NCBI GenBank assembly: GCA_030248215.1 | Contig: JASANG010002002.1 | Span: 93,122-157,121, forward strand | DNA from: Enoplolaimus lenunculus | Lineage: Eukaryota; Nematoda; Enoplea; Enoplida; Thoracostomopsidae | DNA: 64,000 nt | Direction: 5' to 3' | In this document: in pieces, positions 13,701 through 24,115 of the stretch | Position numbering within the stretch: the first letter of the stretch is position 1 | How the letters are laid out: each line of letters begins with the position of its first letter | Program-made: the position numbers and the translations under genes | Notes under the pieces: model-generated | Database searches by the model: none | What the model was told of the DNA's origin: nothing | What the model saw: only the letters and a program-made list of their open reading frames with translations

Positions 13701-16700
13701 AGGTAGGAACGGCAGGAGGATTTTCCTGATGTGGTGTAATATCATTTGAATGGACAGAGAAACCAACGGCATCGGTTGTGTGCATAAGATGTGCAGGCGC
13801 TTTTTGGTGACGAAGAGGTTTCGGTGGAAGCGGAGGTTGAGCCCGCGGATGTAAAACCGGTGGAGGTTGAGGATCATTTGACATATCCGATCTGAAGCAA
13901 AAAGATAACGGATTAATTGCGAATGAGTAAGATAATCAGACAGAATATATTCAAAGAGCACAAATCATCTAAAAGATACAAAACACAAAACATTTACAAC
14001 AAAAAGTCATAAAAATTAAACAGATATACTGATTATATAACCTAAATAACTGAAAAAATTCTCAGATACAAATAGATGTCTTTAACCAATCTCCATATAA
14101 AAACGATATTTTCTGCGTTTTACCTTCTTTTTCTGAAAACTTTACAATTTGATTGTGCCATGTTAAATGCTGAAAAACACACAGATACCGAGTGACTACT
14201 CACCTAAACATTCAATGTTTTCAATCGTTGCCAAAATAAACATTTTCGAATCGGTTTCACCAGACATTTAATTCTATTTGTGCCCATACCACACTAATCA
14301 CTTGTAATAAAATAAAGTTTCCCCTACATTTCAATTGTCTTGAGAGGAAAGTAAAAAAAGTTCCAGCAAGTCAATGTTGAGAAAGCTTAAAATATCGACA
14401 AAGTACTTTGGACTAGTGGGAAACGGGAGCCTCCAATCCTGGTAAGTGTCCTTTTAAAGTGCTGAGTGTTCAGGTGCGAATGGCATGTATGTAGGATACT
14501 CAGTTTCTCAAACGATGGAATAAATCTTTTTCCACTGCGAAACGAAACTACAAAAGTGTCATTTAAATACTATCGCATCTATAAAAGCGATAAAAACCGA
14601 AGACGCAAACCCTATCTATACTACCTAGTAAATAAATAGCACATAAAAGAATAAAATCTCTATCTCTAAGACTCAATTAGCGACCAATTTCCGCTAAAAC
14701 TATACCTCAGAAATGTACACTTTACAATGCAAACTTTATGTACTTCTTTTTTGTGAATAAATATATACACATGATTTTAAGAGCAAATAAACAATATAAA
14801 TAAACAAAAACAAATAAATAAACAAACACAATTTACCACAACAACCACACGCTGCCTTGTGCGACAACACTGTTGAAAAAGAAAAGCAAAAATATTCTAA
14901 ATTATTAAATTAGCAAATCAAAGATAGAAACAAATAGTAAAAAGCAAGAACACTCAAAAACGCAATATTTGCGTAAAATAGTCAGCCATAACATACTTAT
15001 TTACATGTGTCACAGAGCTGTATCAGAAAGTTTTAGTAGAGAGCACGACAGTTTATAAGACGGGTGAGAAAAAATTTCCCAACATTCTTCTATTAAAGAT
15101 TTGGTTAGGTGGGGGAAAGAAATTTGTGGAGCGGTCGGAACCTGGTTTCCCCACAGTTGCGCTCCACCTGATAACTTATAGTACGTATATGCTGAAACAG
15201 AACATATGCGTACACATAACACATTTCTGCAACAAATACGCACAGATTTAAATAAACAAAAAAGTTTAATTTTAGAATAAACAAATTCCATTGTCTAAAT
15301 TTTTCAAAGGATTGTCACGTTCTTTTAATTTTTCATCACTATATTGTTCAAACACAAACGACAAAATGAACACACAACAACTTATATATAGAGTGATCAT
15401 CATCAGAACCAAACCACTCTACACAAAAAATGCAACAAATCTTTCGAGATGTTGGAATTCAACTGTATATGCCGGAAACCTTTTTACAAAATGAAATACA
15501 AGCGATCATGTTACAGTGTGTTACAGATGGCGGTGTAATGGGCCTTCCAAGTCTGCACACTCTATAAGCTATCTTCTTTGCTTAATCTATCTATCGATCT
15601 ATCTATATAGTGTGTTTATAATACGTAGTACGCGCAAAACACGTAATATAAGTTAAAATAATATCAAATGTTATGACTGCCACTACATGCGTTAACGCAC
15701 TATACTGAATATCCGGTTCCAGCAAAAAACCGACATTACGCTCCGGCTTTGGTATGGTAAGTTGCCGAATATTTATATCTCAGAAAAGTATACTATAACT
15801 TTGCATCACACCGTAATTTATGGCTAAAATTACAATATAGCACAGCCACCTTTGTTGAATATGGTGGAACGAGGCATGCTGGGAATGCAGTTAATACGTC
15901 ACTTGAACTTATACTTACGTATATAAAACTTAAAAATATAAAAAATGGGATTGAGGGGCAAATGCAACATTGTAAACGTACATAACTACAAGAATAGGTG
16001 CTTGTTTAACAGCCGCTGTATGAGTGAGACCTGAGAAAAAACAGATAAAACGTTTCAGTCTAAGTTATTTTATCTGCTGTAAAAAATAAATTTGGCGGAC
16101 CGGATTCGGTTGTGAAAAAACCGTCCAGAAACCTAATCCAGCAATGTTCTTTGATAGGCATATACTTCCATTATAAATAATAAAAATTATAAATAACTTA
16201 TTATATAAATCACCGTTTCTGTTTGTAGTCAAATATCCCAGAATGCTTATAAGTTTTGTAGGTCGAAAAGCAATGTTCTAATTTTGTTACGTACGTTTGC
16301 AAATATCGAAATATCGGAAATTGCAAAGCGCAAGGTTGGAATTTGGATTCGGAAAATTAGCAATGGATATGGATTCGGTCAAATCGTAGATTCGGTACAA
16401 ACCTTGATTACTGTATTATTTCCATGTTGAAAGTTTAATTGTTTAGCTGGATTTGATGTTCTGGTCTCGGCTTAAAAAAGTGATACTAAAACAGATATTT
16501 TTGTCATAGCTAAAGCTACAACGGTGTGCACATGCCGTGAACGAAATCATCTTATAGACTCGTATCATAATAAACCAGCCTACATTGTGATGTCAGACCA
16601 AAATTCATAAAAATATACACAGTATACAAGAGAAACCCCAGGGCCTGGCCCCGTGCCCTGTACCGGGCCCCAAAAAATTACTATATACGGTATTTTTTAT

Positions 16701-17919
16701 TTTCCCACGGTTTGCTGTACACACGACACAAGATACGGATTTGCCACTGTTAGAAACCATTTACCTCTTACGTATATTGTAGCTCATGATGATAATTATC
16801 TTTACGTCTTCTAACTTGACCTCGGTTGGTACCGGCCCCGTCCCCGGGGCCTTAGTAAAAATCCTGGCCGCGATGTAACGGTACAATATACATATAATTT
16901 TCCCGCTGTCACTCAAATATAGTAAAGAAAATAATCACGGAATGTAAGCAACGTTAAAACCGGGCGAATATTCGTTACAAACTAATAAGACAGCATAAAA
17001 ATGCTGTACGGATACAATAATTAAAAGTTGTACTAACAAGAATTAGCGAATTGGTTTTTGTTCCGACATTAATTTGATATCTAAATGCTATTTTTAAAAG
17101 AAAAAACAAAAAACAGTATTATATTTACCTGCGTATATTCACGCAGTCCTTGTCAGGTGCATCGTTGATGCGTCGTTTCGCTTCTTCCAATTGATACCTA
17201 AATGGTATTTTTAAAAGAAAAAACAAAAAACAGTATTATATTTACCTGCTTATATTCACGCAGTCCTTGTCAGGTGCATCGTTGATGCGTCGTTTCGCTT
17301 CTTCCAATCTAGCTATTTCTTCAAAAGTCAAAGGTGTGTGAGCTTCATCTCTTTGTGACACATAACCACCTTTCAAAGGTGGGTGTCTCTCTTTTTTCCC
17401 ACTCCCTTGCTGTTGAGTTTTCCACGGCTTTGTCAGCTTTTTCAGACCGGATCGTTGCCCTGACAAGCTGTAATATAAACGAAAACGAACATAAGCATAA
17501 TAAGCAACCTACGTAAGCAAACGCTTAAAGCCTTAGATGTTTGAATTTCTAATTATATATACTTGTCGAACCTGTATGGTCTGCACGACCCCTGGTCGAA
17601 TTTTTTCCCAACGTTAACAACCACGCCTGAAATTAAACCTCGACTTTTTTGCACGCGATTCAAGCATGCCACCACTACAACAGGTGGTCGATTGCAACAA
17701 CTTCATACTCGGGTATATGTGCACATGTACGGCAATCATTTTGATTTACATACACTTGCTCAAGCTCAAGTTTGAACCCTCAGTTTCACATTGCGAAAAA
17801 ATAAGCTAAAACTCTAACATTTGTTTGGTTGAAGATGACGAATCCACCACTGAGTACTGATCAGCACGGGAATCGGACCTGTTCTCATGCACATCCTTCT
17901 TTTTATTAAAATTAAACAT
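211..17919 (-). CDS. Myo18: Unconventional myosin class XVIII (PDZ-containing), 3' end off window
   Basis: Actin-binding myosin of class XVIII, a family regarded as a poor or inactive ATPase that acts as a cytoskeletal scaffold. Exons, 5' to 3', all with agreeing phases: 17919-17879, 17467-17246, 13891-13380, 13037-12881, 12381-12206, 11797-11574, 11018-10803, 10538-10359, 10122-9912, 9708-9566, 9218-9057, 8755-8611, 8373-8166, 7059-6904, 6638-6392, 5892-5670, 5550-5391, 5067-4881, 4627-4348, 3857-3754, 3435-3367, 3119-2991, 2598-2455, 1781-1677, 1522-1433, 991-868, 674-547, 365-211; about 1632 codons. Domain order is N-terminal basic start, low-complexity region, PDZ, SH3-like, motor, IQ, coiled coil, as in the PDZ isoform of vertebrate MYO18A. 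I matched it from memory to MYO18A almost exon by exon, with no gap in the chain. The tail continues beyond position 1. The first exon's donor has a rival site 20-30 bases further on; the other boundaries are mostly clear. Confidence 0.93.
2455..3119 (-). CDS. Myo18: Myosin XVIII converter end and IQ region, exons 22-23
   Basis: 3119-2991 encodes SDLLARLEDARDEK and FQAECRVYLMKRFLEKRK; 2598-2455 continues IQDLAIRCIQRNIN and SWSWWRLYTRVVPLL. This is the converter/lever junction, one IQ-like light-chain site, and the W-x-WW motif that ends the head. Confidence 0.92.
3367..5892 (-). CDS. Myo18: Myosin XVIII lower motor, exons 16-21
   Basis: 5892-5670 (GLLWLLDEESVFPGASDESF), 5550-5391 (HNHFVVQHALGTNPVVYSAS, then GWL), 5067-4881 (SSLFLSLRSG and LRRATTSLFRS, actin-facing loop 2 region), 4627-4348 (LHFVHCVLPH and VPLMRSQLRGVQLL), 3857-3754 (FPERMLFSEFKRRFECLAP) and 3435-3367 (LLDHLDVDKE, LGLSQ). 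The order and motifs follow MYO18A down to the converter. Each intron is 140-800 bases with nothing else I recognise. Confidence 0.92.
6392..6638 (-). CDS. Myo18: Myosin XVIII switch II exon (exon 15)
   Basis: SISVVDCPGFQNQ stands where conventional myosins have DIxGFE, as in MYO18A (IVDTPGFQN). An insert follows, then RGATFDEFCFNYANERL. Donor CAG/GTATAG, phase 0. Confidence 0.93.
6904..7059 (-). CDS. Myo18: Myosin XVIII exon 14
   Basis: Encodes QIDGLEALHSFVIALYRELM then VAVVSLINR, matching [25 protein letters not shown] of MYO18A. Of two nearby acceptors, TTTAG/T at 7060 gives the right phase. Confidence 0.85.
7118..7372. repeat. Second copy of the CCCGGGGCC-type repeat
   Basis: Lies in the myosin intron between exons 13 and 14. 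Shares the ACCGGGGCC and TTTTCCCACAGCCCGG motifs with the 16.6-kb element. Degenerate. Confidence 0.35.
7478..7887. mobile_element. hAT-like MITE, old copy
   Basis: Starts CAGGGTGCGATCGGATATT and ends with the near inverse (ATATCCGGTCGCATCATG). The inside is rich in ACCGGATA motifs. No clear target duplication, so it is old or has lost an end. Lies in the same myosin intron as the preceding repeat. Confidence 0.5.
8166..9218 (-). CDS. Myo18: Myosin XVIII motor exons 11-13
   Basis: Three exons: 9218-9057 (AESNFLIFYQLWEGADQDLR, the FNVFYYLL region), 8755-8611 (FMISLKVLSVTSDEQRAIFS, with LAAIIHL) and 8373-8166 (LAQKAANLLGVSYDALVRSI), then a serine-rich stretch in the place of loop-1/loop-2-type inserts. 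All phases agree. The acceptor at 8374 follows a long T tract. Confidence 0.88.
9566..9708 (-). CDS. Myo18: Myosin XVIII switch I exon (exon 10)
   Basis: Begins IEKLNAVNTVLEAFCNCRSF (cf. VEKWQALYTLLEAFGNS in MYO18A). The switch I position reads ANTQASRMAT in place of the conventional NxNSSRFGK, a change that fits the weak or absent ATPase of the class. Confidence 0.9.
9912..10122 (-). CDS. Myo18: Myosin XVIII P-loop exon (exon 9)
   Basis: FRGCRREDMPPHIYAVGQNA leads to the nucleotide P-loop GRSGSGKTT (GESGAGKT in conventional myosins) and the helix RHLLQYL. The P-loop is kept, so nucleotide binding is likely. Donor ACAA/GTAAGT, phase 1. Confidence 0.95.
10359..10538 (-). CDS. Myo18: Myosin XVIII exon 8, start of motor
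   Basis: 60 codons, phase 0. Encodes DIRDLVYLNESSILHLLRQR and IHTYSG followed by LAIYSEK: the motor opening segment with LVYLNE/LHTLRQR as in MYO18A. Confidence 0.93.
10803..11018 (-). CDS. Myo18: Myosin XVIII SH3-like N-terminal motor domain (exon 7)
   Basis: 72 codons, phase 0 both ends. EQDAVWLVHTKGFAPARVLK followed by IPENKVRVIIEDV and VDADDIEK is the SH3-like barrel that precedes class XVIII motors (WLVHRDGF and VDEDDVEK in MYO18A). Confidence 0.93.
11574..11797 (-). CDS. Myo18: Myosin XVIII exon 6, end of PDZ and linker
   Basis: Begins DSGSCVTLRVKPVLELCELS, matching the SGDSVRLKVQPIPELSELS that closes the PDZ domain in MYO18A, then a serine/asparagine-rich linker. Acceptor CTTTTCAG/AT, donor AAG/GTGAGT, phase 0 out. 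Confidence 0.9.
12206..13037 (-). CDS. Myo18: Myosin XVIII PDZ domain (exons 4 and 5)
   Basis: Exon 13037-12881 ends with the KE/PDZ entry strand (PSGDFGFSLRRSQIVDR, like PTGDFGFSLRRTTMLDR in MYO18A). Exon 12381-12206 carries VIFAEP, then GLLPGDLLLQVNGIDV and the RDNVIKMIK helix, the usual carboxylate-loop to alpha-2 order of a PDZ fold. The domain probably binds C-terminal peptides of membrane or Golgi partners, as known for MYO18A. The intron between (12382-12880) holds no recognised feature apart from a GC-rich patch near 12500-12560. Confidence 0.92.
13380..13891 (-). CDS. Myo18: Myosin XVIII exon 3, proline/serine-rich linker
   Basis: A 512-base exon, acceptor TTGCTTCAG/A and donor CCCG/GTAAGC. 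It encodes a disordered linker: a proline-rich start (NDPQPPPVLHPRAQPPLPPK), then an asparagine/serine-rich part. An in-frame ATG at 13884 could serve a shorter isoform, because the exon follows a 3.2-kb intron. The open frame runs past the donor to a stop near 13294, so intron retention would end the protein there. Confidence 0.85.
13892..17128 (-). other. Large myosin intron with a GC-rich repeat
   Basis: 3.2-kb intron between exons 2 and 3. Contents seen: AT-rich DNA, a CTAT-type microsatellite near 15585-15607, a fragment with CCGGTT-like ends near 15705-15760, and a GC-rich inverted-repeat patch at 16636-16866. No coding exon recognised. Confidence 0.6.
16636..16866. repeat. MITE-like element with CCCGGGGCC-type ends
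   Basis: GC-rich ends (GCCCCGTGCCCTGTACCGGG at the left, TACCGGCCCCGTCCCCGG at the right, roughly inverted) enclose AT-rich DNA with GGTATTTTTTATTTTCCCAC. A related copy with GGTATTTTCCCAC and CCCGGGGC lies at about 7118-7372. Boundaries are approximate. Confidence 0.4.
17129..17197 (-). CDS. Myo18: Tandem duplicate mini-exon of myosin XVIII (optional)
   Basis: A 117-base unit (69 exon bases plus 48 intron bases) is repeated. The copy has an acceptor preceded by a T-rich tract (CATTTAG/GTATC) and the same GTAAAT donor. It is 69 bases long, phase 2 on both sides, and fully open, so it could be added as 23 residues (YQLEEAKRRINDAPDKDCVN plus three) or skipped without changing frame. The intron between original and copy would be only 48 bases; keeping that intron gives an immediate stop. 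Use in mRNA is inferred, not seen. Confidence 0.55.
17246..17467 (-). CDS. Myo18: Myosin XVIII exon 2, basic N-terminal region
   Basis: A 222-base exon between TTACAG/C and AG/GTAAAT. It encodes a lysine- and arginine-rich stretch ending in TFEEIARLEEAKRRIND, a short predicted helix that resembles the AAELRSLEE stretch near the start of vertebrate MYO18A. The last 69 bases or so are copied 117 bases downstream (see the duplicate exon). Confidence 0.85.
17879..17919 (-). CDS. Myo18: Myosin XVIII exon 1 with start codon
   Basis: The ATG at 17919-17917 opens MFNFNKKKDVHEN, close to the MFNLMKKDKDKD start of vertebrate MYO18A. The donor AG/GTCCGA leaves phase 2, which fits exon 2. A second phase-2 donor (CA/GTACTC) a little downstream is an alternative. 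Confidence 0.7.
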
Positions 17920-20061
17920 TTATGCCCAACGTTTATTAATGAGAATAACATGCGACCAAGTATTTATGCACAACATCTAACCAGTTCGGAATACAAGCAC
18001 ATAAGCAATATACTGACATTTCGAAGCTGCCAACGGTTCCATCTTTGGGCGATTTAGCGGTGGCGCTAACATGTTATTATTTTCGTCTTAATGAGCAAAA
18101 TTTCAAACCTTTTGCGAGCTGGGGGGCTGACAATGGGGCGATTTTCGAGGGCGAAATTTGGTGCAGTGAGAAAGGACGTCTCACCCACAAGCAAAATACC
18201 AGATATATACGTTTTCAACAGAAGGTTTTAAGATCTACGAACAAAAACGGGGATCCAAATTTTGGAAGAATTCTAGTTGAACCCTAATACATTGTCTCAT
18301 TTGTTTGCTATGATTAATTTACATTAAATTACATACGCAAAAACTAAAACACAACTACAAAAACTACATATTCTCGAACAAACTGTATAACACTCTGCTG
18401 AGTACCGACTACAGCGGAATGGGAGGTGGACGTTTTCAATTATCAAAGCTAGACTTCGAGATGTGTCAGAGCCACTGTTGCGTCAGAGAAACATTTTAGG
18501 GTTGCACTGTGTTCCATGTCTACTTAACTTTCTGCACATGTTTTTGCACATAATTTCCCTGCAAATATTAATCCTACACTTGTACTTGTAGTAGATCGTT
18601 ATAGTACTAGCTATGAAAATATTGACGACAAATGCTGCACGAAAACTTACTCACACCTGTACGTGTGCCCAGGACAAGCCAATCTACACAACTGGGCCGT
18701 AATAGTGGCGGAAGCCTGTTCCTAAACATACGCACAAGTTTAATCTTAAGCATAAAGATAAGCTTCTAAAGTCAAAAAATTCAAGCTTTAATCTATTTCA
18801 GTCCGCACATAAACCTACCGAACCGGACGGGCCTCTGTACTCAACAAGAGATGCCAAAATCATAACAATTACTTTGATTTAGCTTGCCTTTAGAGCCACA
18901 GCTCCAACATCTGGGTTTCCTAGATGAATTTATACTTTCTTCAAATGTCTGAAATAAACCGTTTTGTCAGGATATGTTGCTTTTTAGATTGGCAAGCAGT
19001 TTGTTGTAAATACGTGCGCCTCTCGTAGAATGAGTCCACGCAGCTTCGAAAAGCACGGATCATTAATTTGCGTGCTATAGGTAGAAGAAAACACAATACA
19101 ACCCGTTTTAACATGTAGTAAATGGTACGTCGATGTTATATATACTCTGCAAATAGGAATCTCGGTTTAAACTGTTTCCGCCGATTAAAACTGATGTGAA
19201 GAACAACCGCTTTACTGTTATTATGTCGGATCCCAGACCAGTCAGGATCGTTTGTGATAATCATCATGACAGTACCATTTGAAATGCATCAGGATTTTTT
19301 ATTTTTCATAGGCTTTTGCTTTTAAAAACTCATTGCTAATGAGCGTCCTATTTCAAGACAGAAAAACATGTTTTAACGCAATTAAAAACTGGTATTCTGT
19401 TGGTTTACAAAGGAGTACCGAAATGGAGAGCCGGCACAATCAGCACGTGTGTCCTTATTTACACTAAATACAAAAATCACGCGTGGTTCGTCGCGAACCT
19501 CGCTCGCTAGGCTTTTCATTGTTCAATAAAATTTAGTGTTTCTTAAACTGGAGATGCTCAAAACAAAAGATAGTTGTAAAACTTGTGCGAAACTTCACAG
19601 TTACACAAGCGTAAAAGCGAGAAGTTTCGGTTTGGTGGTCTATACCCCTAATATTACAGAGGGATTTATATAATACTGAAACAATGAATATATAGCTTCT
19701 CGCTCGCTTCGATTGCGAATTCTTAAAATCAGCCTAAATCCTGGCTACAAACCTTCGCGTATGTTTTCGTAGTGCTTTATAAACATTTCATATACAAAAT
19801 GCGCACAAAGCTCCAAAATTGAGTACTATACTAGAGTTAAATGTTCGCGGTAGTTTCTTCAAATCGTGCACCTGTGGCAAAAAATTTGACCTGCTTCTGT
19901 TATACTCGGCTCGCAATATTTTACAAGACCTTAAAGAAAACTCTGAGATTTTCCTCAGAGACTGTGAGTATATGCGGTGTAGCTTGTGTATGTGCAGAGT
20001 GTGTAATGTTAAGACACATACATACTCGTGCACATATACCACCAGAGGAAATTAGGATATC
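17920..20061. other. Upstream region of the myosin gene
   Basis: AT-rich DNA 5' of the myosin start codon. It should hold the promoter and any 5' UTR exon, but I see no secure TATA box, CpG island or coding exon. The 80-codon open frame at 18045-18287 (+) has no recognisable features. Confidence 0.4.
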
Positions 20062-20134
20062 GGCCGCGTGGTGTAATGGGTAGCGCGCTTGACTCGCGAG
20101 CGAGAGGTCCGAGGTTCGATTCCCGGCGTGGCCA
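20062..20134 (+). tRNA. tRNA-like sequence (anticodon CGC if read as Ala), probably a pseudogene or SINE head
   Basis: 73 bases fold as a tRNA. The seven-pair acceptor stem is complete with one G-U (GGCCGCG with CGTGGCC), the D-stem is GTGT/GCGC, and the anticodon loop CTCGCGA has T33 and anticodon CGC. The T-loop is TTCGATT, and the A-box (TGGTGTAATGGGT) and B-box (GGTTCGATTCC) are good. Against a working gene: one mismatch closes the anticodon stem and two lie in the T-stem, with no T run close behind. About 110 bases of unrelated sequence follow, which would fit a tRNA-derived SINE. Confidence 0.55.
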
Positions 20135-20410
20135 TATCTTTCGGAGAAATTTAGGAGAAAAATCAAATATATTCGCGGTACTTCGGAAAAAGGAGTCGTC
20201 CCGACCGTGCAGTTCTGACAGACTACAAATACTTAAACGTTGTTGCATGAAAAGTTTAAAGCGTGTTTTATAATGCAGAGTAAATTTTAGAATTGGGTGA
20301 GCAACGGTAGTATTTTTGGCTGCTGTTTCTTTGTGCCCCATCGATCAATATTGTGCCCGTACTATATTTCGCAGGGCATAAATTCTTAGCCAAACTCAAC
20401 CGTTTTTATT

Positions 20411-20694
20411 AAAGCTCCATTCACACGTACAAGTTTTTGTAGCGAGAACTCGCAGCTGCAACTTGCATGAAATACTTGCAGCTGCAATTATTTTCAAGAA
20501 AACATTCAGATTGTCCGGTCAAACTGCAGGTGCAAGAAATTCTAGCGACTATAAGCTGCGTTCACAGGTGCGAATTTAAAATAGCATCAATTCCTGTGAA
20601 GAATTCGCAAGTACAAGAACTTCAAAGCTGCTATTGCGTGCAAGCTGCACGTGAAAGTTTTTGCAGCAAAAACTTCCACGTGCCAGTAGGGCTT
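20411..20694. mobile_element. Foldback MITE (GCAAGTTTTTGC family), copy 1
   Basis: Ends are long inverted repeats (CCATTCACACGTACAAGTTT and, reversed, AACTTCCACGTGCCAGTAGG). The inside repeats AACTTGCA/TGCAGCTGCAA motifs on both strands, so the whole element folds back on itself. Flanks resemble TTAA. Confidence 0.6.
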
Positions 20695-20905
20695 AATACT
20701 GAATTTTAATGATGATTTGAGTGGCAACTATATATATCGGCCAACCGTCAATTCTTTCTTACAAAAAGCTTAAAATTATGTTTTTGTCAACACTGGAAAT
20801 ATAATATAAAATAAAGCAAAATCAACGTCACTTGACTGATTTACTTCTCCTCCAGTTTGAACCCGGGCAAAAGTTGTTACTCTCCTGTATTTTTCACATT
20901 GCACA

Positions 20906-21177
20906 TTAACCCCTTCTCACATAGAGTTGACTATGGACAACTCTAGCGCAGTGTATATACGTTAAATAATATATATCGCACAGTGTTTAACAATTGCAAC
21001 ACGTATACATAGTACTAAATTACCACAAGACGTGGGAGCCCCCTCGGGCTCGAGCGTCAAGCTCCTATACCTGAGTGGTGATGGTAAACGCCTCCCACTC
21101 CACTCACTGGAGTTCGAATCATTTCATAAAAGTGGGTCTCAGACGAAATAGAAAATATTCATGTGATAAAGGGTTAA
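20906..21177 (+). mobile_element. piggyBac-like MITE with tRNA-like core, copy 1
   Basis: TTAA direct flanks and ends CCCCTTCTCACAT / ATGTGATAAAGGG (inverted). Inside is a tRNA-like unit with an A-box-like TACCTGAGTGG and B-box-like AGTTCGAATCA. The CCC start and TTAA target are those of piggyBac-type elements. No transposase. Confidence 0.75.
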
Positions 21178-21780
21178 TAATAATCATTCTGCTTACTTTT
21201 TCGCATATTGAGAAAAACGGTAAAAATGCAACTATATCACGTTTGATTCGCATAAACGGGTTACGCTAGATGATACACGTTTCCGATTGACAAGGAAATT
21301 GCAGTTTTTGTTCACCTTTGCGGTATGTATATGCGGGTGTTTAGTCAACCTAATTTTCGTGGTTTATTGTTCAAGCGGACAAATACCTCTGTAAGCGGAT
21401 ATACGTGCGCCATTAAAGATATCAGGTACAAAACCTAACATTTCCGGTTCAGTTTTTAAACAATAAACATTAAGGCACAATACTTCGTATATACTACACA
21501 TAATCAATCCATGCATTGTGTTATATATTTTAACAAAACTGAACTGCTGAATACGTGGACAAAATCGCAAGATGTACCCTATTTTTTAGATATCAGGTCA
21601 ATTTGCTGTCGTTTGACGACTTTTAATCCGAAACCTTATCGGCTTCGCCAGTTGTCGCCTATCTTGTTTAGGCTTAGCGTTATGCATAAATTATACCTAT
21701 TCTTAGGTTTAGGCTTAGGACATTACCAGGCGGCAGGCTTTCATACGAGAATTTTGTTGTAGTTGTCGTAGATTCATTTC

Positions 21781-22000
21781 ACTGTAAATTCCCGTGAGTT
21801 GATCTTAACTCAGAATGAGTTGAATCACTCAGTCTACGTAAGGACTATCAGAACTCAGAATTGTGAGTTGATGTAACGCAATCTGAGTTAACTGATCGAC
21901 TCACCCGAAGTCAAATCTACTGTTAATGAATATTGTTATTAACTCAGAAATAACTAACTCGATAGCTGAGTTAATTATTCAACTCACTGGAATTTACAGT
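21781..22000. mobile_element. MITE with ACTGTAAATTCC ends
   Basis: Left end ACTGTAAATTCCCGTGAGTTGA and right end TCAACTCACTGGAATTTACA are near-perfect inverted repeats. The inside is full of AACTCA/TGAGTT. No coding capacity. Confidence 0.65.
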
Positions 22001-24115
22001 ATATGTCTGAACACGTTGTTTTGTAAGACGTACTACATAGATTGAGTATTATTAACTATATGTGTTTCAGCAAAGTATGTTCGTTTATTTGGGCAAGTTT
22101 AGATTTTTTGCAGAAGGCGATTACTACAATATTTCGTCTACATTTAGCAGACGACACATATGTGCGCAAAAAATTGTTTTTAAAATTTCAAGACGAAATA
22201 GTTTAGAAATTTTCATAAATTCGTGTTTGGAATGGTTTAATACCTAAATGTTTTATATTCAACGAAATTAATACGATTACCAAATTTATGCGAAACATAT
22301 GTCTTCATTTCAAAAATTGGTTGTCCGATTCAAGAATTAATTCTCTTAATGTAGTAAATACAACTCTTGCTTTACTCCGTTTTACCTAAACAGACATGTT
22401 CACTGCATGCATATGCCGTAGAGACAATTCTATATAGCATATGGGCCAATTCTCACAAAGTTTCAAGCGCAATAGAATTTGTATTAACATATCTATTTAT
22501 ATTTGTCGATGTTTTATTGAACAAACTCACAAGAGCCCTTATTCTCGAGTGTATATAGCACCTATCGCCAGTTAGTAATAGGTTTTCAAACTAACGAACT
22601 GCTGCAATTGGAGAGCTAAAAACTTGTACAGTAGTGTAAAAAACGAATGCAATAAATGTGCTCAATTTCAAGACCTATCACCAACTGGTTTCAGGTTCTA
22701 CAAACATTTTAGAATACGGGTTAAGAGCTTCAGTATTCTGAAAATAAAAGATATGTTTGTCACTACATCAGCATGTGTAGTGTTCTTGATTTCCTACTTA
22801 ATCTAAGCATTCTTAAGTATATATCCTACGTTGCTGTGTTTCGAATAGTTCTATCAATCGGTTGTTAAAAACAAATTTATTGTGAAAACTGAACCAACCG
22901 CTGGATCGTCACAATGGTTTACTGTAATTTACGTACACTGGCCAATCCACTGATCCAGGCATTCCACACCTCACCAACAGAGATGAAAACCAAACTTTTG
23001 TATTAATAAGAGTTATATCTAAAATTGTTTCGCTTTTCGCTCGTTGTGCTCACGAGCGTTTTCGTTTTATCATATATATCGCGCTCCCTTGTGAAAATTT
23101 TTGGCTCCACCACTGGTTACATACAACGTTCAGGCACGTAGCAAACTCAACTCGCTGAGAGGGGCAAACCAATTCCAGAATAGGAATACTTTTGAAATAA
23201 CAAGCTTACAAGCGGGGCTAAACTTTCTATGAGGTAAAGTTATATATTTTAGGGGGCTAATCCCATCTGCCCCCCCCCCTCTAACTACGGGGTTAACAAC
23301 CTTTTCAAAAGTTTATAAAGGTATATAATTATAATGCCGTCGCTATGGTGATTTTTGGTTCAGTTCCCTAGCTACATCATTATTAGGAATATTCGTGCAT
23401 AACATGAATGTCAATATAAGTACCTAAGCTAGCAGAGCGGTCTAAGCTCATTATCCGTGTTTGTTGTGTTGAACACACTTGCTTTCTCTGCTGATAAGAG
23501 ATTATTGCAGGTTAACTAGCGTCAACGCGATATTTTTAATATCGGGTTTGTTATCAATAGACTTAACGTAGATTTTTAGATTGTATACGCCTATTTGATA
23601 GATTAAATAGCTTCAGCAGGGTGAAGTCATACTTAAATTTATTTGTTTGGCTATGAAATTTGCGAAACATATCTGATCGCTTAGTACTTAGGTACTTACT
23701 TAAAGTTAACAAATTAAACCATATTTTCACCGCTTTCAGAGATTTTTCTGGCGTTTATAGCACGTCGTTGAGTCAAAAAGTTGATATGCGACAGATTTAA
23801 ATTTCTACAACACCTATCACTAGTCCACAGTAGTTTTAAACAGGCTCGTAACTCTGGGAATAGGACATGAAATGCTAGCACAATACAGTATCTGAAAATG
23901 AAATGATGGACATGTGATTTTCATTCAATTATACAGTTTTTTCTTTTGGTTTATTAACAGATTTCTGACAAGGCGCGTTATATAGAGATAGTTTAGCGAA
24001 ATCTTATCATCTTTATTTTGGGGCCGTGTTCTCAAACGTAAATAGCATCAATTACCAGTTAGCGATAACTTTTCAAACTGACGAATGTCTGCAATTGCAA
24101 GTGTCAAAAATTAGC

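Noticed and set aside
18045-18287. 80-codon plus-strand open frame
   Set aside because: No domain, no splice context, no homologue I recognise; it lies in AT-rich intergenic DNA.
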